A stretch of DNA of 26,170 nt. It comes from Coptodactyla brooksi. Taxonomy: Eukaryota; Arthropoda; Insecta; Coleoptera; Scarabaeidae. The position numbers were made by a program, and so were the translations under genes. The DNA is taken from contig JAWQRM010000225.1 of assembly GCA_033557675.1 (NCBI GenBank), positions 1 through 26,170 of the forward strand, in the 5' to 3' direction. Every line of letters begins with the position of its first letter. Positions within the stretch are counted from its first letter, which is position 1. Below the pieces are notes generated by a model. That model did not search any database. It saw only the letters and a program-made list of their open reading frames with translations, and was not told where the DNA came from. This document shows positions 9,961 through 19,148 of the stretch, one piece after another.

Positions 9961-10330
9961 CGAGGCGTATTTTAAAGTAAGAACCGTTTTGAAATAAAAA
10001 GAAACAAAATGTTTTTGCAATTTTATTTAGATTTATGAAAATCTGTACCTCAGTCTATTTTCTACATAATTTCTGAAAATATTAAGGCAGTAAGGTACTG
10101 CTTGTTCTACCTATCATATAACCAGTTTTTAATCCCCTCTGCATAGAAATCTGCCGCCCACTGGAACATGGTCACTTTGACCTCAACATCGTCGTTGTGG
10201 CGTTTTTTTGAAAAAGAAAATAGAAAAATAGATTGAGGTATAGGCTTTCATATAAAAATGAAATTGGAAAGAAAATTATCCTTGTTTCGTTTTTATGTCA
10301 AAATGGTTCTTACTTTAAAAATACGCCTCG
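9961..10330 (-). mobile_element. 370-bp mariner-derived MITE
   Basis: The ends are inverted repeats of about 50 bp, starting CGAGGCGTATTTTAAAGTAA (9,961) and, from the other side, CGAGGCGTATTTTTAAAGTA (10,330). TA follows the right end and CA precedes the left, consistent with a mutated TA duplication. Inside, on the minus strand (about 10,203-10,110), is the C-terminal tail of a mariner-type transposase, VTMFQWAADFYAEGIKNWLY, similar to the QAADFYDxGIQKLVxR tail of that family. It is thus an internal-deletion derivative, inserted into the tail of the Penelope-like element. Confidence 0.85.
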
Positions 10331-10393
10331 TACTTAGCCTATTATAAGCCTAATTGCCTTAACCTAATTGTTAACCTAATAGCCTTAGCCTAA

Positions 10394-10705
10394 TTGTTGA
10401 GAGGGCTAAACAGTATTAAATTTTCGTCATTATTAAGCCTATTTCTACCTTTCATACTTTCTAATATCCATTCAAGAATATATTGTTGAATACATTTCTA
10501 AGTAATTTTACGTTATCTACGCTTATCTTATAGTTACTGTTAAACGCACGCTCGGCAATACTAGATTTTTTGGTACCACCGTTTTTTAAGTGAGCCATGT
10601 GCTCGTTGGACCTCATTTGTATGGACCTTCTAGTCTGTCCAATATACTTTTGTTATCAGAATTATTACAACTTACTTCGAATATACCACATTTTCGAACA
10701 TGTTT
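10394..10705 (-). pseudogene. Penelope-like element, GIY-YIG endonuclease fragment
   Basis: The minus strand encodes CGIFEVSCNN (GIY half, about 10,690-10,660). After a frameshift comes YIGQTRRSIQMRSNEHMAHL (YIG half, from 10,647). SSIAERAFNSNYKISVDNVK follows, and after another frameshift ILESMKGRNRLNNDENLIL (to about 10,394). This order (GIY, YIG, EH, SSIAEH-like, ILE, N-D-G/E-L) is that of the C-terminal GIY-YIG endonuclease of Penelope-like retroelements, which nicks DNA for target-primed reverse transcription. The upstream reverse transcriptase is not recognisable in 10,705-11,100. Confidence 0.8.
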
Positions 10706-11189
10706 ATTTTATATTTTTGATTATTTAACAATGTTAATAACGTATAGTTAGATTGAAAATTACTTTTATGCCTGCCTTATTAAAAAATCGAAGAAAGACC
10801 CCCTAGCGAAATGAGAGAAAGTAGGTAAAGTAATTCATCGCTGCACCTCAAAGAAAAGCTTTTGTGATACCAAACTTTTGTTATATGTACTACTTTGTTA
10901 TATGTGTAGATTCTTAAATATTTTCCTACAACTTGAGTTAGGTTTGCGGATGATGTGTTCGCGATTTTTGACACTAAAAACTGCAACTTTCAATATTGAA
11001 ATGATCTATAAAAGTCAGACATTCTTGAAGAATTGAAAAGTATACTCCTTCTTCGGAGGTATGAAACACATTTCGAAGTGACTATTGTCCGAAAATATGG
11101 GATCTATTTACAATTTCAATTAAATGAACGGTTTTATTTCTGAAACTCACAACTCAAGTAATAATGTAAAGGATTTGCTTTCTTCTAAA

Positions 11190-12390
11190 GCTTTTCACGA
11201 ATCAACAAAAGTAGTTTATAGTCGACCTTCACGACGAATGAATGCCTTGTTAATATGAGAAATCTTATAAGAATCCTGCGACATTAAGAAAACCTTCTCT
11301 GGAGTCTCTGCTTTCAACTCATTGCAGGCTTTTTGAACGCATTCGATCAATTCATCGATTGTATAGAGTTAAAATAGCCAAAATCCAATATGTACATTAA
11401 ATTGAGACTATTTGGTGGTTTCGATTTAAATCAAATAGTCGTACGTGTGTAGTTTTGTGCTTATAACTAAATGGAAATTTGCGCCTGGTTGCAGATATTA
11501 TAGCTTCAAGAATAAAGTACTTACATACTGCTAGAGTATTAGACTCACAGTTTTTTTGTTATCAATGGTCCTTTAGCTGTGTTTTCGAACTTCGTTTGGC
11601 CCCCTGTTGATAAACGAAAAACCATATGCCGATTTTCCATCAAAACATTGTTCGCATTTTTTCATCAAATAATAACTTTCGATACGGATCATAACCAGGT
11701 CTTGGTACGGTTGCCATAAACATCATCGCTGCTATAGCATTTACGTTTGCATGTCCCATGAGATTCGTCTTCATTCAATATTATCTAATAAGAACGGTTG
11801 GTTTACATTAAGTAAAACCATTTCCCATCAATATGAACATTACAGAAATCTTCAAAATATCCTCTTGGTGTCACGACAAGCAACATGTTAGTCCTTCCAA
11901 TTTATTTTAATCTGTTAGGGTAGGTTTAATTGCAGAACATATGCGTTTTCCTCGCTTAAAACATAAAAAGTATTGACTTAGATCGACTAACTTATCAGAA
12001 TGACTCTTTCACTTTCTTAATTTCTTCAGCATTCCTTCATTATATTACTTTTTTTGGTATGCACCAAATTTACATACAGTCAAATGAGTTACCGCAAAAT
12101 CAGTTGTAACATTATTAATAGCATTGTATTCCAATTTCCGATCTTTCTTGCATTGCAACAAACTTTGCAAGATAGTCTCATTATGCCCATTAATATTCAG
12201 TTGATTCGATTTATAAGTTCTTTGATCATCATTTGACCATAATTTCAAAATCAGCGGTAATGTTATTAATATTGCGATTTCTGACATTTCTTGCATTGTA
12301 ACGAACGTTACGTTCATTAATTGTGAGTTGCTATGGTTTGGAAATTGTTTTTTGTAATATAATATACAATTTTTACTAAAATTTGCCATT
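11190..12390 (-). pseudogene. Plant/oomycete-type mariner transposase relic
   Basis: The N-terminal part is the frame from 12,389 to 12,045 (minus). It has ILQSLLQCKKDRKLEYNAIN followed by VTTDFAV-THLTV, like the LL-x-G-x-L-x-GA-x-x-VA-x-x-F-x-VSRxTV HTH of these transposases. The DDE part follows at 11,930-11,190: NVHIDGKWFYLM (first D near 11,835), SHGTCKRKCY, then GKIGIWPF-like remnants. KPPNSLNLMYILDFGYFNSI (about 11,426-11,360) matches the QPPNSPDLNxLDLGFFNSIQ box with the last D present. VQKACNELKAETPEKVFL and YKISHINKAFIRREGRL close the C-terminus. The second D region (near 11,500) is scrambled and there are many stops. I know this lineage as mariner elements of the DD39D class, best described from plants and oomycetes. 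TIRs were not found. Confidence 0.75.
12096..12310. repeat. Short duplication inside the mariner HTH region
   Basis: The segment around 12,096-12,170 (AAAATCAGTTGTAACATTATTAATA, then TTCTTGCATTGCAACAAAC) recurs diverged at about 12,247-12,310 in the same orientation. The relic therefore carries two copies of part of its HTH-coding DNA. Confidence 0.55.
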
Positions 12391-12497
12391 CTTTTAGATA
12401 CAGTTGGTATCTGTTCCTTGTTTTACAAAACGCGATATTTTGTGAATTTTTTGATACATATCAAGTTACTTGTTGTAAGTTAGAAACTTTTCGCTTC

Positions 12498-12570
12498 GTA
12501 ACAAAGTTAAACAATTGTCACCACTATACCAACACTGGAAACTACCTGCTCGAAGCACGTATCGCTAACC
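12498..12570 (-). repeat. Penelope-type repeat, truncated copy
   Basis: Starts GTAACAAAGTTAAACAATTG and continues CACCACTATACCAACACTGG, parallel to the copies at 13,278 and 15,436. It ends within the ribozyme half: minus strand GCGATACGTGC-TTCGAGC for GGCGAAACGTGCGTCAAGC. The CUGAUGA side is missing. Confidence 0.65.
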
Positions 12571-12599
12571 TAAAATGATATAAATTTCAGTTTTTTTAC

Positions 12600-13010
12600 T
12601 CTAGTTGGTCTTTAACTGTTTATCCTTCTAACTATTTTCGCATATTGTCATGACATTGTATCAGTCCGTTTTACTCTCGGTATCCTTTGTAGGTATCTCG
12701 TTTCTATAGCTTGGATTCTGTTTTCCTGCCTCTTTGTTAGGACCTAGTTTTTCTCTTCACATAAGAGGCTATAAGAGCATATACCTCTTACAGACTGATA
12801 TCCTTGTCGTAGTGGAGATTTCCTTGTTACTGAGAAAATATCTGGCGGCTTTATTGTGCTGTTCAATTCATTGCTGATTGTTTTGTTACTAGTCATCATA
12901 CATCCTAAATATTTAAATGCTTGGACCTGTTCAATTATCTTGCTCCTATAAATCTTACCATAATGTTGTGTTCTAGACCTGGTTCTGATTTTGCGAGGTG
13001 TCAGCATCAG
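12600..13010 (-). pseudogene. Non-LTR retrotransposon (LINE) fragment
   Basis: The minus-strand frame 13,007-12,744 reads SKIIEQVQAFKYLGCMMTSN, the hallmark I-x-x-V-x-x-FKYLG segment that follows the reverse-transcriptase catalytic core of many LINEs. After a stop the downstream part LTKRQENRIQAIETRYLQRI continues to about 12,600, matching the conserved region with a trimeric Arg-Arg-Ile-like end. The catalytic part and 5' region are absent, as expected for a 5'-truncated copy. The exact clade is not assigned. Confidence 0.75.
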
Positions 13011-13277
13011 TAAATGCGCATATATCTACATTTATGGACGCTACATTTCTACACCATGTGTTTCTCCAGCTACTTTAATTATGGCACAATGGGCACTCGT
13101 AAGAACACTGGGAACTTCATATTCCACCTTGTCTTATATCTTCGTGTGCTATGAAGGGTTTGAAGATTTTCCGTTGTCCGTTCTTATGTGACAACTGGTG
13201 TTTTTGTTTATACGAACAAACTGAACAAACAATCAATGCAGTGGGTTCTGGATTTTGAAACCTTTGGTTTATTGTTA

Positions 13278-13380
13278 GTAACAAAGTTGAACAATACCAC
13301 CACTACACTAAAACCGAAATGTTTATTTGCTTCACGCACGTTTCGCCGACCATATCGGTATCAACAGAAGCTACGAAAGC
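13278..13380 (-). repeat. Penelope-type repeat with hammerhead-like motif
   Basis: Starts GTAACAAAGTTGAACAATAC and runs into the ribozyme-like segment at 13,329-13,371. On the minus strand the order is GCTT, CTGTTGA, T, ACCGAT-ATG-GTCGGC, GAAAC, GTGC, GTG, AAGC. Stem I (GCTT/AAGC) is perfect. The core has A-to-U (CUGUUGA for CUGAUGA) and a G at the cleavage position, so this copy should be inactive. Confidence 0.7.
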
Positions 13381-14200
13381 AAATGAAGACAAACCATTTG
13401 CCCTATTCATCAAGAATAGGACAAATCTCAAATAGGGCGAAGTCTATTCATTAAGAATAGGGTTTTAACAGGGATTTGTTGACCGTTCAAGATACTATCA
13501 AACATAACAACCATTTTAATTCGGAAATGTGTCGTGATTGCTTATGCTTTTGCTTTTAATGATTCCAATTATTTATTTATTGTTTAAGCAAATTATATAT
13601 TTTCATTCAATAACAAGACATTTGAGGATGCCATATTAAGAGAAATGATGACGTCATAAGATTGATGAAACAATAAATCCACAGTCAGAACCAAAAGCAG
13701 ACCCATTTTATAAATAGTTAGTAGTAAATAAGTAGTAAATAATCTTGTGCAAAAGAAAACTGTATACAGGGCAATTACTGTCCAGCACAACTGTACAATT
13801 TATAACTATACTTTAGAATGGAATAATATACACCGTGTTCTATTAAAGAAAGATAATGACAACATATCCGCAATAACAATGGCGTTATAATTAAGATAAT
13901 GAAGTAAAAGATGCACAATTAAAAATAATCGAGCTACAATCCTACCTAGAAAATAATTTTTGCACATCATATTTGGTTAGAAGTATATTGAGAATAATAA
14001 TGGATTTGGATCAAGTTCTTCTCTTGATTATGGAAATTAATTGAAATTAAGCGATATCGAATGCAGGTATGTATAACATTTCTTATTAGTTTGCCTAATC
14101 GACCATTTGGGACATTTTGGTATATTTCAGTTTAAAGATGTAACAGTTCCAAGAAAAATAACATAGATAACAACAGAAGTACAGTTTCAAGAGAAACTAT
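13381..14200. other. AT-rich stretch without recognised genes
   Basis: Holds a small internal repeat (ATTCATCAAGAATAGG near 13,405 and ATTCATTAAGAATAGG near 13,446). Otherwise there is nothing I recognise. Confidence 0.5.
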
Positions 14201-14201
14201 G

Positions 14202-14243
14202 AGACTACTTAGATGTTAGTCTAGACTACTTAGATGTTAGTCT
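14202..14243. repeat. 21-bp exact tandem duplication
   Basis: AGACTACTTAGATGTTAGTCT occurs twice back to back (14,202-14,222 and 14,223-14,243), four bases before the hAT end. Confidence 0.95.
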
Positions 14244-14247
14244 AAGA

Positions 14248-15422
14248 CAGGCGTGGCCAACCCAAATATTGTCACGGTCCACTTTGATAACGCGTAACGT
14301 TGCAGTGGGCCGCACTTTAGGTAAACATGCTTTTAATTAAAAAAATCAATACAAATACAAAGTGAATAAAACTTTGTTGTTATACCATGATTCAATATAA
14401 TTTACTTTCTATTCTTAATTAGTGAGATATTTGTTTAAACTTTCTTTTATTTGATTTTTGTAGATCTATATTTATGTTCGACGTTGCACATTTTAGCTGG
14501 TTTTCTATTGACATCAGTTAATGAAGCACATCATGAACTCTTTGTAAATTTCAGCTTCGAAAAAAATGTTTCACAAACATATGTGGATCCAAAAGCAGTT
14601 ACAACTCGTTGTGCAATCTTAAGTTGGAATATCTCTCGGACGTGATATAAGTATTGTAAAAATTAATTTTTGCTGTGGACGCATTTATTTCATTTCATTA
14701 TTGAACCCTAACTCAATTAACTCCATTTGTAGATTTTCAGGAACACTATTCACTTCAACACGAAATGGGCATGAAAATATTTCAAACATTTCTAATAAAT
14801 TGTTATCTCATTCTAATAACAATAATTTCTTATTAAAAAGCTTTGATGAAATGGCAAGCATCTATTGTTAAATTATCTTGCCCTTGTAATTATTTAGCTG
14901 ATTAAGTTTCTCTGCTATACCCGAGCACATACATATTGGTGTATCAAACAGTGAATAATAAAAATATCATTGGCTTTAATGCCATTCTAACCTAGGTTAT
15001 CTATAAGTAATTTTACAGCACCCTTATTTTTACCAACCACAGCAGGTTCTCCATCTGTAGTTAATCTAGAAAGAGAATTTACTTTTTTAAGTAAATTTAG
15101 TATTCTTGTTTTCTAATGATGAATTATGTAAAAATACTAATATTTCATAACTTTTTTAAACTTAATGCAAATAGTGATCACTAGGCACTTGAAAATTTAT
15201 AATAACTTTTATCAATTTAACATTATATTACATTTTTACTAATTTTTAGAATTAGTTGCATTAGTAACAAGTGGTTTAGCGCATAGAATTCCCCCTCACC
15301 ATGCCATACCATGCAGATATTTCAAGTTATATTTATTTAAACGTAAGATAAGGTAAATAGCAACAAATTTCTTAACCGGTAAATTTTATAGCCCCCTTAA
15401 TCTTATCTTTTCCGCACGCCTA
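14248..15422 (-). mobile_element. hAT-superfamily transposon relic
   Basis: The left end CAGGCGTGGCCAACCC (14,248) followed by GGGCCGCACTTTAGG is typical of hAT elements. The right end reads inward as TAGGCGTGCGG (15,422), an imperfect TIR. Possible 8-bp flanks are GTCTAAGA and TGTCTTTG, which agree only partly. The minus strand carries hAT transposase pieces in order: TDGEPAVVGKNKGAVKLL (about 15,060-15,005), HCLIHQYVCA (about 14,940), FSCPFRVEVNSVPENLQMEL (about 14,785-14,720) and AFGSTYVCETFFSKLKFTKS (about 14,605-14,550), the C-terminal dimerisation motif. Stops and frameshifts are frequent and the N-terminal BED finger region is not seen. Confidence 0.8.
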
Positions 15423-15435
15423 TGTCTTTGGCTTA

Positions 15436-15548
15436 GTAACAAAGTTTGAACAATGGCACCACTACATGAAAAACCGAAAAGTTTATTTTGCTTAACGCAC
15501 GTTTCGCCGACGATGTCGGCATCATCAGAAACGTCAGCGGCAAATAAC
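15436..15548 (-). repeat. Penelope-type terminal repeat, best-preserved copy
   Basis: Starts GTAACAAAGTTTGAACAATG and continues CACCACTACATGAAAAACCG, then the ribozyme-like segment. It begins only 14 bp after the hAT end. Same orientation as the copies at 9.7, 12.5 and 13.3 kb. Confidence 0.75.
15490..15534 (-). ncRNA. Hammerhead ribozyme-like motif
   Basis: Minus strand, 5' to 3': GTTT (stem I), CTGATGA (15,528-15,522), a single T, GCCGAC-ATC-GTCGGC (perfect 6-bp stem II, 15,520-15,506), GAAAC (15,505-15,501), GTGC loop, GTT, AAGC (stem I partner, 15,493-15,490). This is a type I hammerhead layout with a very short stem III (A-U, C-G), as known from Penelope-like retroelements. Cleavage would fall after the second U of GUU. 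Departures: one extra U between UGAUGA and stem II, present in all copies here, and a G-U pair in stem I. Sequence and fold are seen; catalytic activity is not shown. Confidence 0.65.
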
Positions 15549-15549
15549 A

Positions 15550-16144
15550 ATCACTGTAGATACTCAGTAGAATGAATTTCAGAATTTCTTTGGAAAAAAG
15601 ATCTGATGCCTGCAGATGTCAGTTTAGATACAGATTAGTTTGCAGATGGCTATTAAAAGCATTTCATAGAATTTTATACTACAGCATATGCCATTATTTA
15701 TTGTGTTCTTACATGTCACAATTCTTACAATACATATAATGCATATGTTCGTAATACGACTGTACTACCTACCATTACTTTGTATCGGTGTACAAAAGGT
15801 AGTAGGTATATCGACATTATCCTGCATAATTTTTAATGTATTCAGTACAAGTTATCGTCTCATAATTACCCTCCTTCAATTTAGTTTATCGCCGCTTTTG
15901 TCGACTCCAGTAATTGGTTCGAATTTTACAGTAATTATGCCACATACATATTTGATTTTTGTACGTATTTTTACCCGCACATATCTAGGTAAGCGATAAC
16001 GTTTAATAAGGCTTACTTTGTATTACGTTATTCGTTATTTTTTCTTGTTCGTTTATTTCTATCGAGCAGTAGTAGAAATATGAGGGTAGTACGAATGAAT
16101 TATAGTGTGATCATTAATTTTGCTAATTACGGAATCAATTGCAG
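15550..16144 (+). other. Upstream intron end before the eh1 exon
   Basis: No TE protein is recognised. The 3' end has a branch-point-like GCTAAT about 20 bases before the acceptor AATTGCAG. A GTAAGC at 15,988 after a TTTTACAG 90 bases upstream could outline a tiny exon, but I see no coding support. Confidence 0.45.
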
Positions 16145-16367
16145 GAAAACGGCTCTGCTGGGTTCGGGCAGGGGAGTATTCGAAATTCGGAAATGGAGGG
16201 AGAATGCTTGGAAATGGATTTGAGTACAAGACAGAGGGAGCCACAGGTCGCCGATAGTTGTAAGGTCCGTGTGGCGAAATCTGTTTTTTCTATAAGAAGT
16301 CTCGTAGATATTGGAGAAGGTGGCGATAAGCCCGAAGAAGAAGTAAATACTATAAATACTACACAAG
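16145..16367 (+). CDS. 5' coding exon with eh1-like repressor motif (putative homeobox or related transcription factor)
   Basis: Exon limits are an acceptor (AATTGCAG before 16,145) and a strong donor (AAG then GTAAGT at 16,368). The first ATG is at 16,193, with A at -1 and -2, purine at -3 and G at +4. The frame stays open upstream to the acceptor, and the putative exon 1 supplies an in-frame stop, which supports this start. The exon encodes 58 residues and ends in phase 1. Residues 31-40 (VFSIRSLVDI) fit the engrailed-homology-1 motif FxIxxLL, which recruits Groucho corepressors and sits near the N-terminus of many homeobox (EMX, HMX, Msx, NK-like), T-box and Fox proteins. An acidic stretch (GEGGDKPEEE) follows. 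No DNA-binding domain is in the window, so the gene cannot be named. Confidence 0.6.
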
Positions 16368-17537
16368 GTAAGTGGATTCGTTACTTTCCAAGTGTTTGTA
16401 TTTTTCAATTAACAAAAAAGTGATCTAGGAGTTGTAAGAGTAAGAAAAGAAAATATTCAAAAATGTCACCCACGTTCGCTTAGCAAAACCTTGTCGAAGA
16501 AATCTCTTCTCAGACTGAGAAATAACTATTTCCAGAATTTGGCAATCAATTAAGGCGATATATATTGGGTTGGAAAATAAGTTTGTTCAGTTTTTACTTG
16601 CCTAACACCTAAAAAATGTCTACTGTTTGCTTAGTAAAATCTAGTTATAAACTATTGTTTCAATTTTATTTTAAGTTGGCGTAAATAATTAATCATTAAC
16701 ATTTAAAACCTTTATTACCTACTATAATCCTATTCTGTAACTTCTCTTGTTTTTAATTTAGCTCACATCATTTTATGTATTCTCGAATTTCCTAATGTAT
16801 TATTATGTTATCTAATATGCATATGTTATCTGATATACATATGTTATTCATAGGCATATTAAGAAATTAAGAATGAGTAAATGTTCAGGTATATGATCAT
16901 TTCACATTCTGTTACATTCAAAACAGTATTTCTTTAATCCGCTTGTATCACTAATTTCGTGGATAACCTTTTTACTTTCGAAGTTTAATTCTACATGAAT
17001 AATTTGTGTTATACATTCTTTTGTTTTTGTTTGTTTCATTTGCCAATTCCTTGAAAAATTTAAATCAAATACTAGATTGGGAAACGCACATTTTACAAAA
17101 ACTTGCATCTTCCGTTCTGCGACTGAAAACTTCATCTCCATCTACAGAACAGAGGATGCAACAACTTTTCATTCTAATAAAACATACGCCGTTTGCAAAG
17201 AAATTCCTGTACATGCACTCAGCGGATTTATTAGCCGCATGCCCTAAAGACATTAAGCTATCAATATCGCTCTGATTTGTGTACATTTGAGCGAGCAGCT
17301 CATTTGGGCATTATCTCTAACGCGTTGCTGCCTGGCTACCTACTGCATTCCTTAACTTAACAAACTTCGAATGCATAAGTAATACGTTACGTGCGTACCT
17401 ATCGCCCTCTGCTGGAATTAATAGGGAAACTTTGCTATGTTATACGGGTAATTTGTAACGACCGCTACAGTTGTTATGGCTTTATTTATGTCGCCCTATC
17501 GCGGCCCACAATAATTTTACTTGCCAAGAGACAAATG

Positions 17538-17538
<1 letters not shown>
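16368..17538. other. Start of the next putative intron
   Basis: Begins with the donor GTAAGT. At 16,562-16,590 TATTGGGTTGGAAAATAAGT resembles one mariner terminal repeat without a partner. 17,080-17,480 is less AT-rich than its surroundings and has an open plus frame (17,006-17,275) with no recognised similarity. It could be a regulatory or unknown exon. Confidence 0.4.

Positions 17539-17571
<33 letters not shown>
17539..17571. repeat. (TA)n microsatellite
   Basis: Uninterrupted TA run. Confidence 0.95.
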
Positions 17572-17574
<3 letters not shown>

Positions 17575-17600
17575 GCTGGAACAACTTTGAATTTTGTAAT

Positions 17601-18125
17601 GTTCTGTTGATGTTGTTTCTCGTCAGTATTTTCTCGTGAATAAAAGTGCTGTTAACCAACAGGTTTAGGAGAACGAGTTTCTTGTTTTCTTTTGTGTCCT
17701 GTCTAGATTAAGTCCTGGTACAATTTATGTAACGAACTGAATTAAACAGAGCATGGGCGTCGATTGGCCGAACACTGTTTCACCGTGTTTGATTCGTCTG
17801 GACGACCAATTAAAATTAGAGTGAAATTCTAGGAAGGTTTTTGCCCAGTGAAATGCCAGTATTCGGTTGGTCGCTTTATGGATAATTATGATAAATTACT
17901 TCCTGGGAATATTTCACCAAATCTGTAATTATAACAAATATAAAATGTAGTTTGTGTTAATGTCACATCTTAGGACAGTGATATACAGAATGAGCCTTAA
18001 CTTATAAGTTTAAAGAGTCTAAATAATGCTCCATTATAATTCACAATAAACGACAATGATATGAATAAAAGTTTGAGAGTCACTGCCATTAGAGTAGGTC
18101 GTACTATGACGCAAAAACTAGCAAA
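17601..18125. repeat. 522-bp-offset tandem duplication, unit 1
   Basis: Matches 18,126-18,505 in the same orientation. Landmarks GTCAGTATTTTCTCGT (17,622 / 18,144) and GGTTGGTCGCTTTAT (17,865 / 18,387) are both offset by 522. AAAGTTTGA-AG (18,068 / 18,481) is offset by 413, showing a deletion of about 109 bp in unit 2. No coding similarity is seen. Confidence 0.85.
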
Positions 18126-18505
18126 GTACTGATTTAGCTTCTTGTCAGTATTTTCTCGTAGATAAAATGCTGTTAATCGATAGGTTTATGAGAATAAATT
18201 TCTGGCTTTCTTTGGTGTTCTGACTGGATTAAGTCGTGATGCAATTTGTGTAACGAACTGAAATAACCAGACCCTGGGGTTGATCGGTTGAACACTGCTT
18301 CAATGTATTTGATTCGTCTGGCTGATCAATCAAAATTACAGTGAAGTTCTACGCAGATTCTTGTGTCCAGGCAGATTCTTGTATGCGGTTGGTCGCTTTA
18401 TAGATAGTCGTAATAAATTATTTTCTTGGAATTTTCTTGGGATCGTCTTAACACACTAATGATGGTCAAAGGAAATAATGAAAGTTTGAAAGTTGCTGAT
18501 ATTAA
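18126..18505. repeat. Tandem duplication, unit 2, cut by piggyBac
   Basis: Shorter second copy of 17,601-18,125. It ends at the TTAA where a piggyBac element begins, so the duplication predates that insertion. Confidence 0.85.
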
Positions 18506-19148
18506 CCCTGCTGTTTTCCTTAGTTTTACTATACACTTAAAGCTATCTTATTACTAACAAAAGTAAAATGTATTATAATAAAAAATATTACAAACACCAA
18601 TTGTAAATCTAAAAACAAGAGAAAATATCAAATAAATCCTGATGTGCATCCAATTACTGCCTAATCTTTACACTGATGACAATAATGCACTAACATTAAG
18701 TATATTGTAGAACAAAATAATAGGCCAACGATTGGTTTTTCTTTTGTAAGTATATACTGCAATACTTTGATCTAATGTATCAACCGCCCCTTTGGTAGAG
18801 TTACAATTTAGTATCATTTGTGATTTCTTGTCGTCCCTGCTACTCACTTCCTTATCACAGTACATTGTGTTCATGAGAATAACGTTTCAATTTTTTTAGG
18901 TATATATGACACAGTTGTGGTATCCTTGGTAAACTATATAGTAGAACTATGTACTTCTTTACTTATTGTAAAGATTCGATTGTTCGATAAAAAACCTTTC
19001 AACGACACCATTGCACGAAAAATAGGTCTACCGGTTTCTGCATCCCACTTTTTGTTGATTCGCCGTGTGATTTATAAACTCCTGTCAACAACAATAATCC
19101 TATATATGCTTGTGTTGTAATGTTATCCAGATTTTCCCAATCGCATCC
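18503..19148 (-). mobile_element. piggyBac-like element, same family as the 6.5-kb copy
   Basis: TTAACCCTGCTGTTTTCCTT at 18,503 and the following AGTTTTACTATACAC match the TIR at 7,784 read on the other strand. Reading inward on the minus strand from the far side: DWENLDNITTQAYIGLLLL and GVYKSHGEST (about 19,130-19,040), then WDAETGRPIFRAMVSLKGF in another frame (about 19,050-18,990). A deletion near 18,890-18,910 follows. Then the C-terminal MILNCNSTKGAVDTLDQSIA and RKTNRWPIILFYNILNVSAL (18,815-18,690). The core with its Asp residues is deleted. The upstream N-terminus is cut by the inverted-repeat structure at 19,150. Confidence 0.85.

Noticed and set aside
10780..10986. 68-codon minus frame as Penelope reverse transcriptase
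   Set aside because: The position would fit, but no reverse-transcriptase motif is visible in any frame.
15907..15987. Small exon between TTTTACAG and GTAAGC
   Set aside because: Short sequence with no conserved peptide; splice-like motifs occur by chance in such DNA.
15688..15999. 103-codon plus-strand open frame
   Set aside because: Hydrophobic, AT-driven composition with no recognisable domain. It overlaps the 3' end of a putative intron.
16562..16590. Mariner element from a TATTGGGTTGGAAAATAAGT end
   Set aside because: One terminus-like match only. No inverted partner or transposase was found nearby.
17006..17275. 89-codon plus frame as a host exon
   Set aside because: No similarity recognised and no convincing pair of splice sites. 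Kept only as a less AT-rich block.
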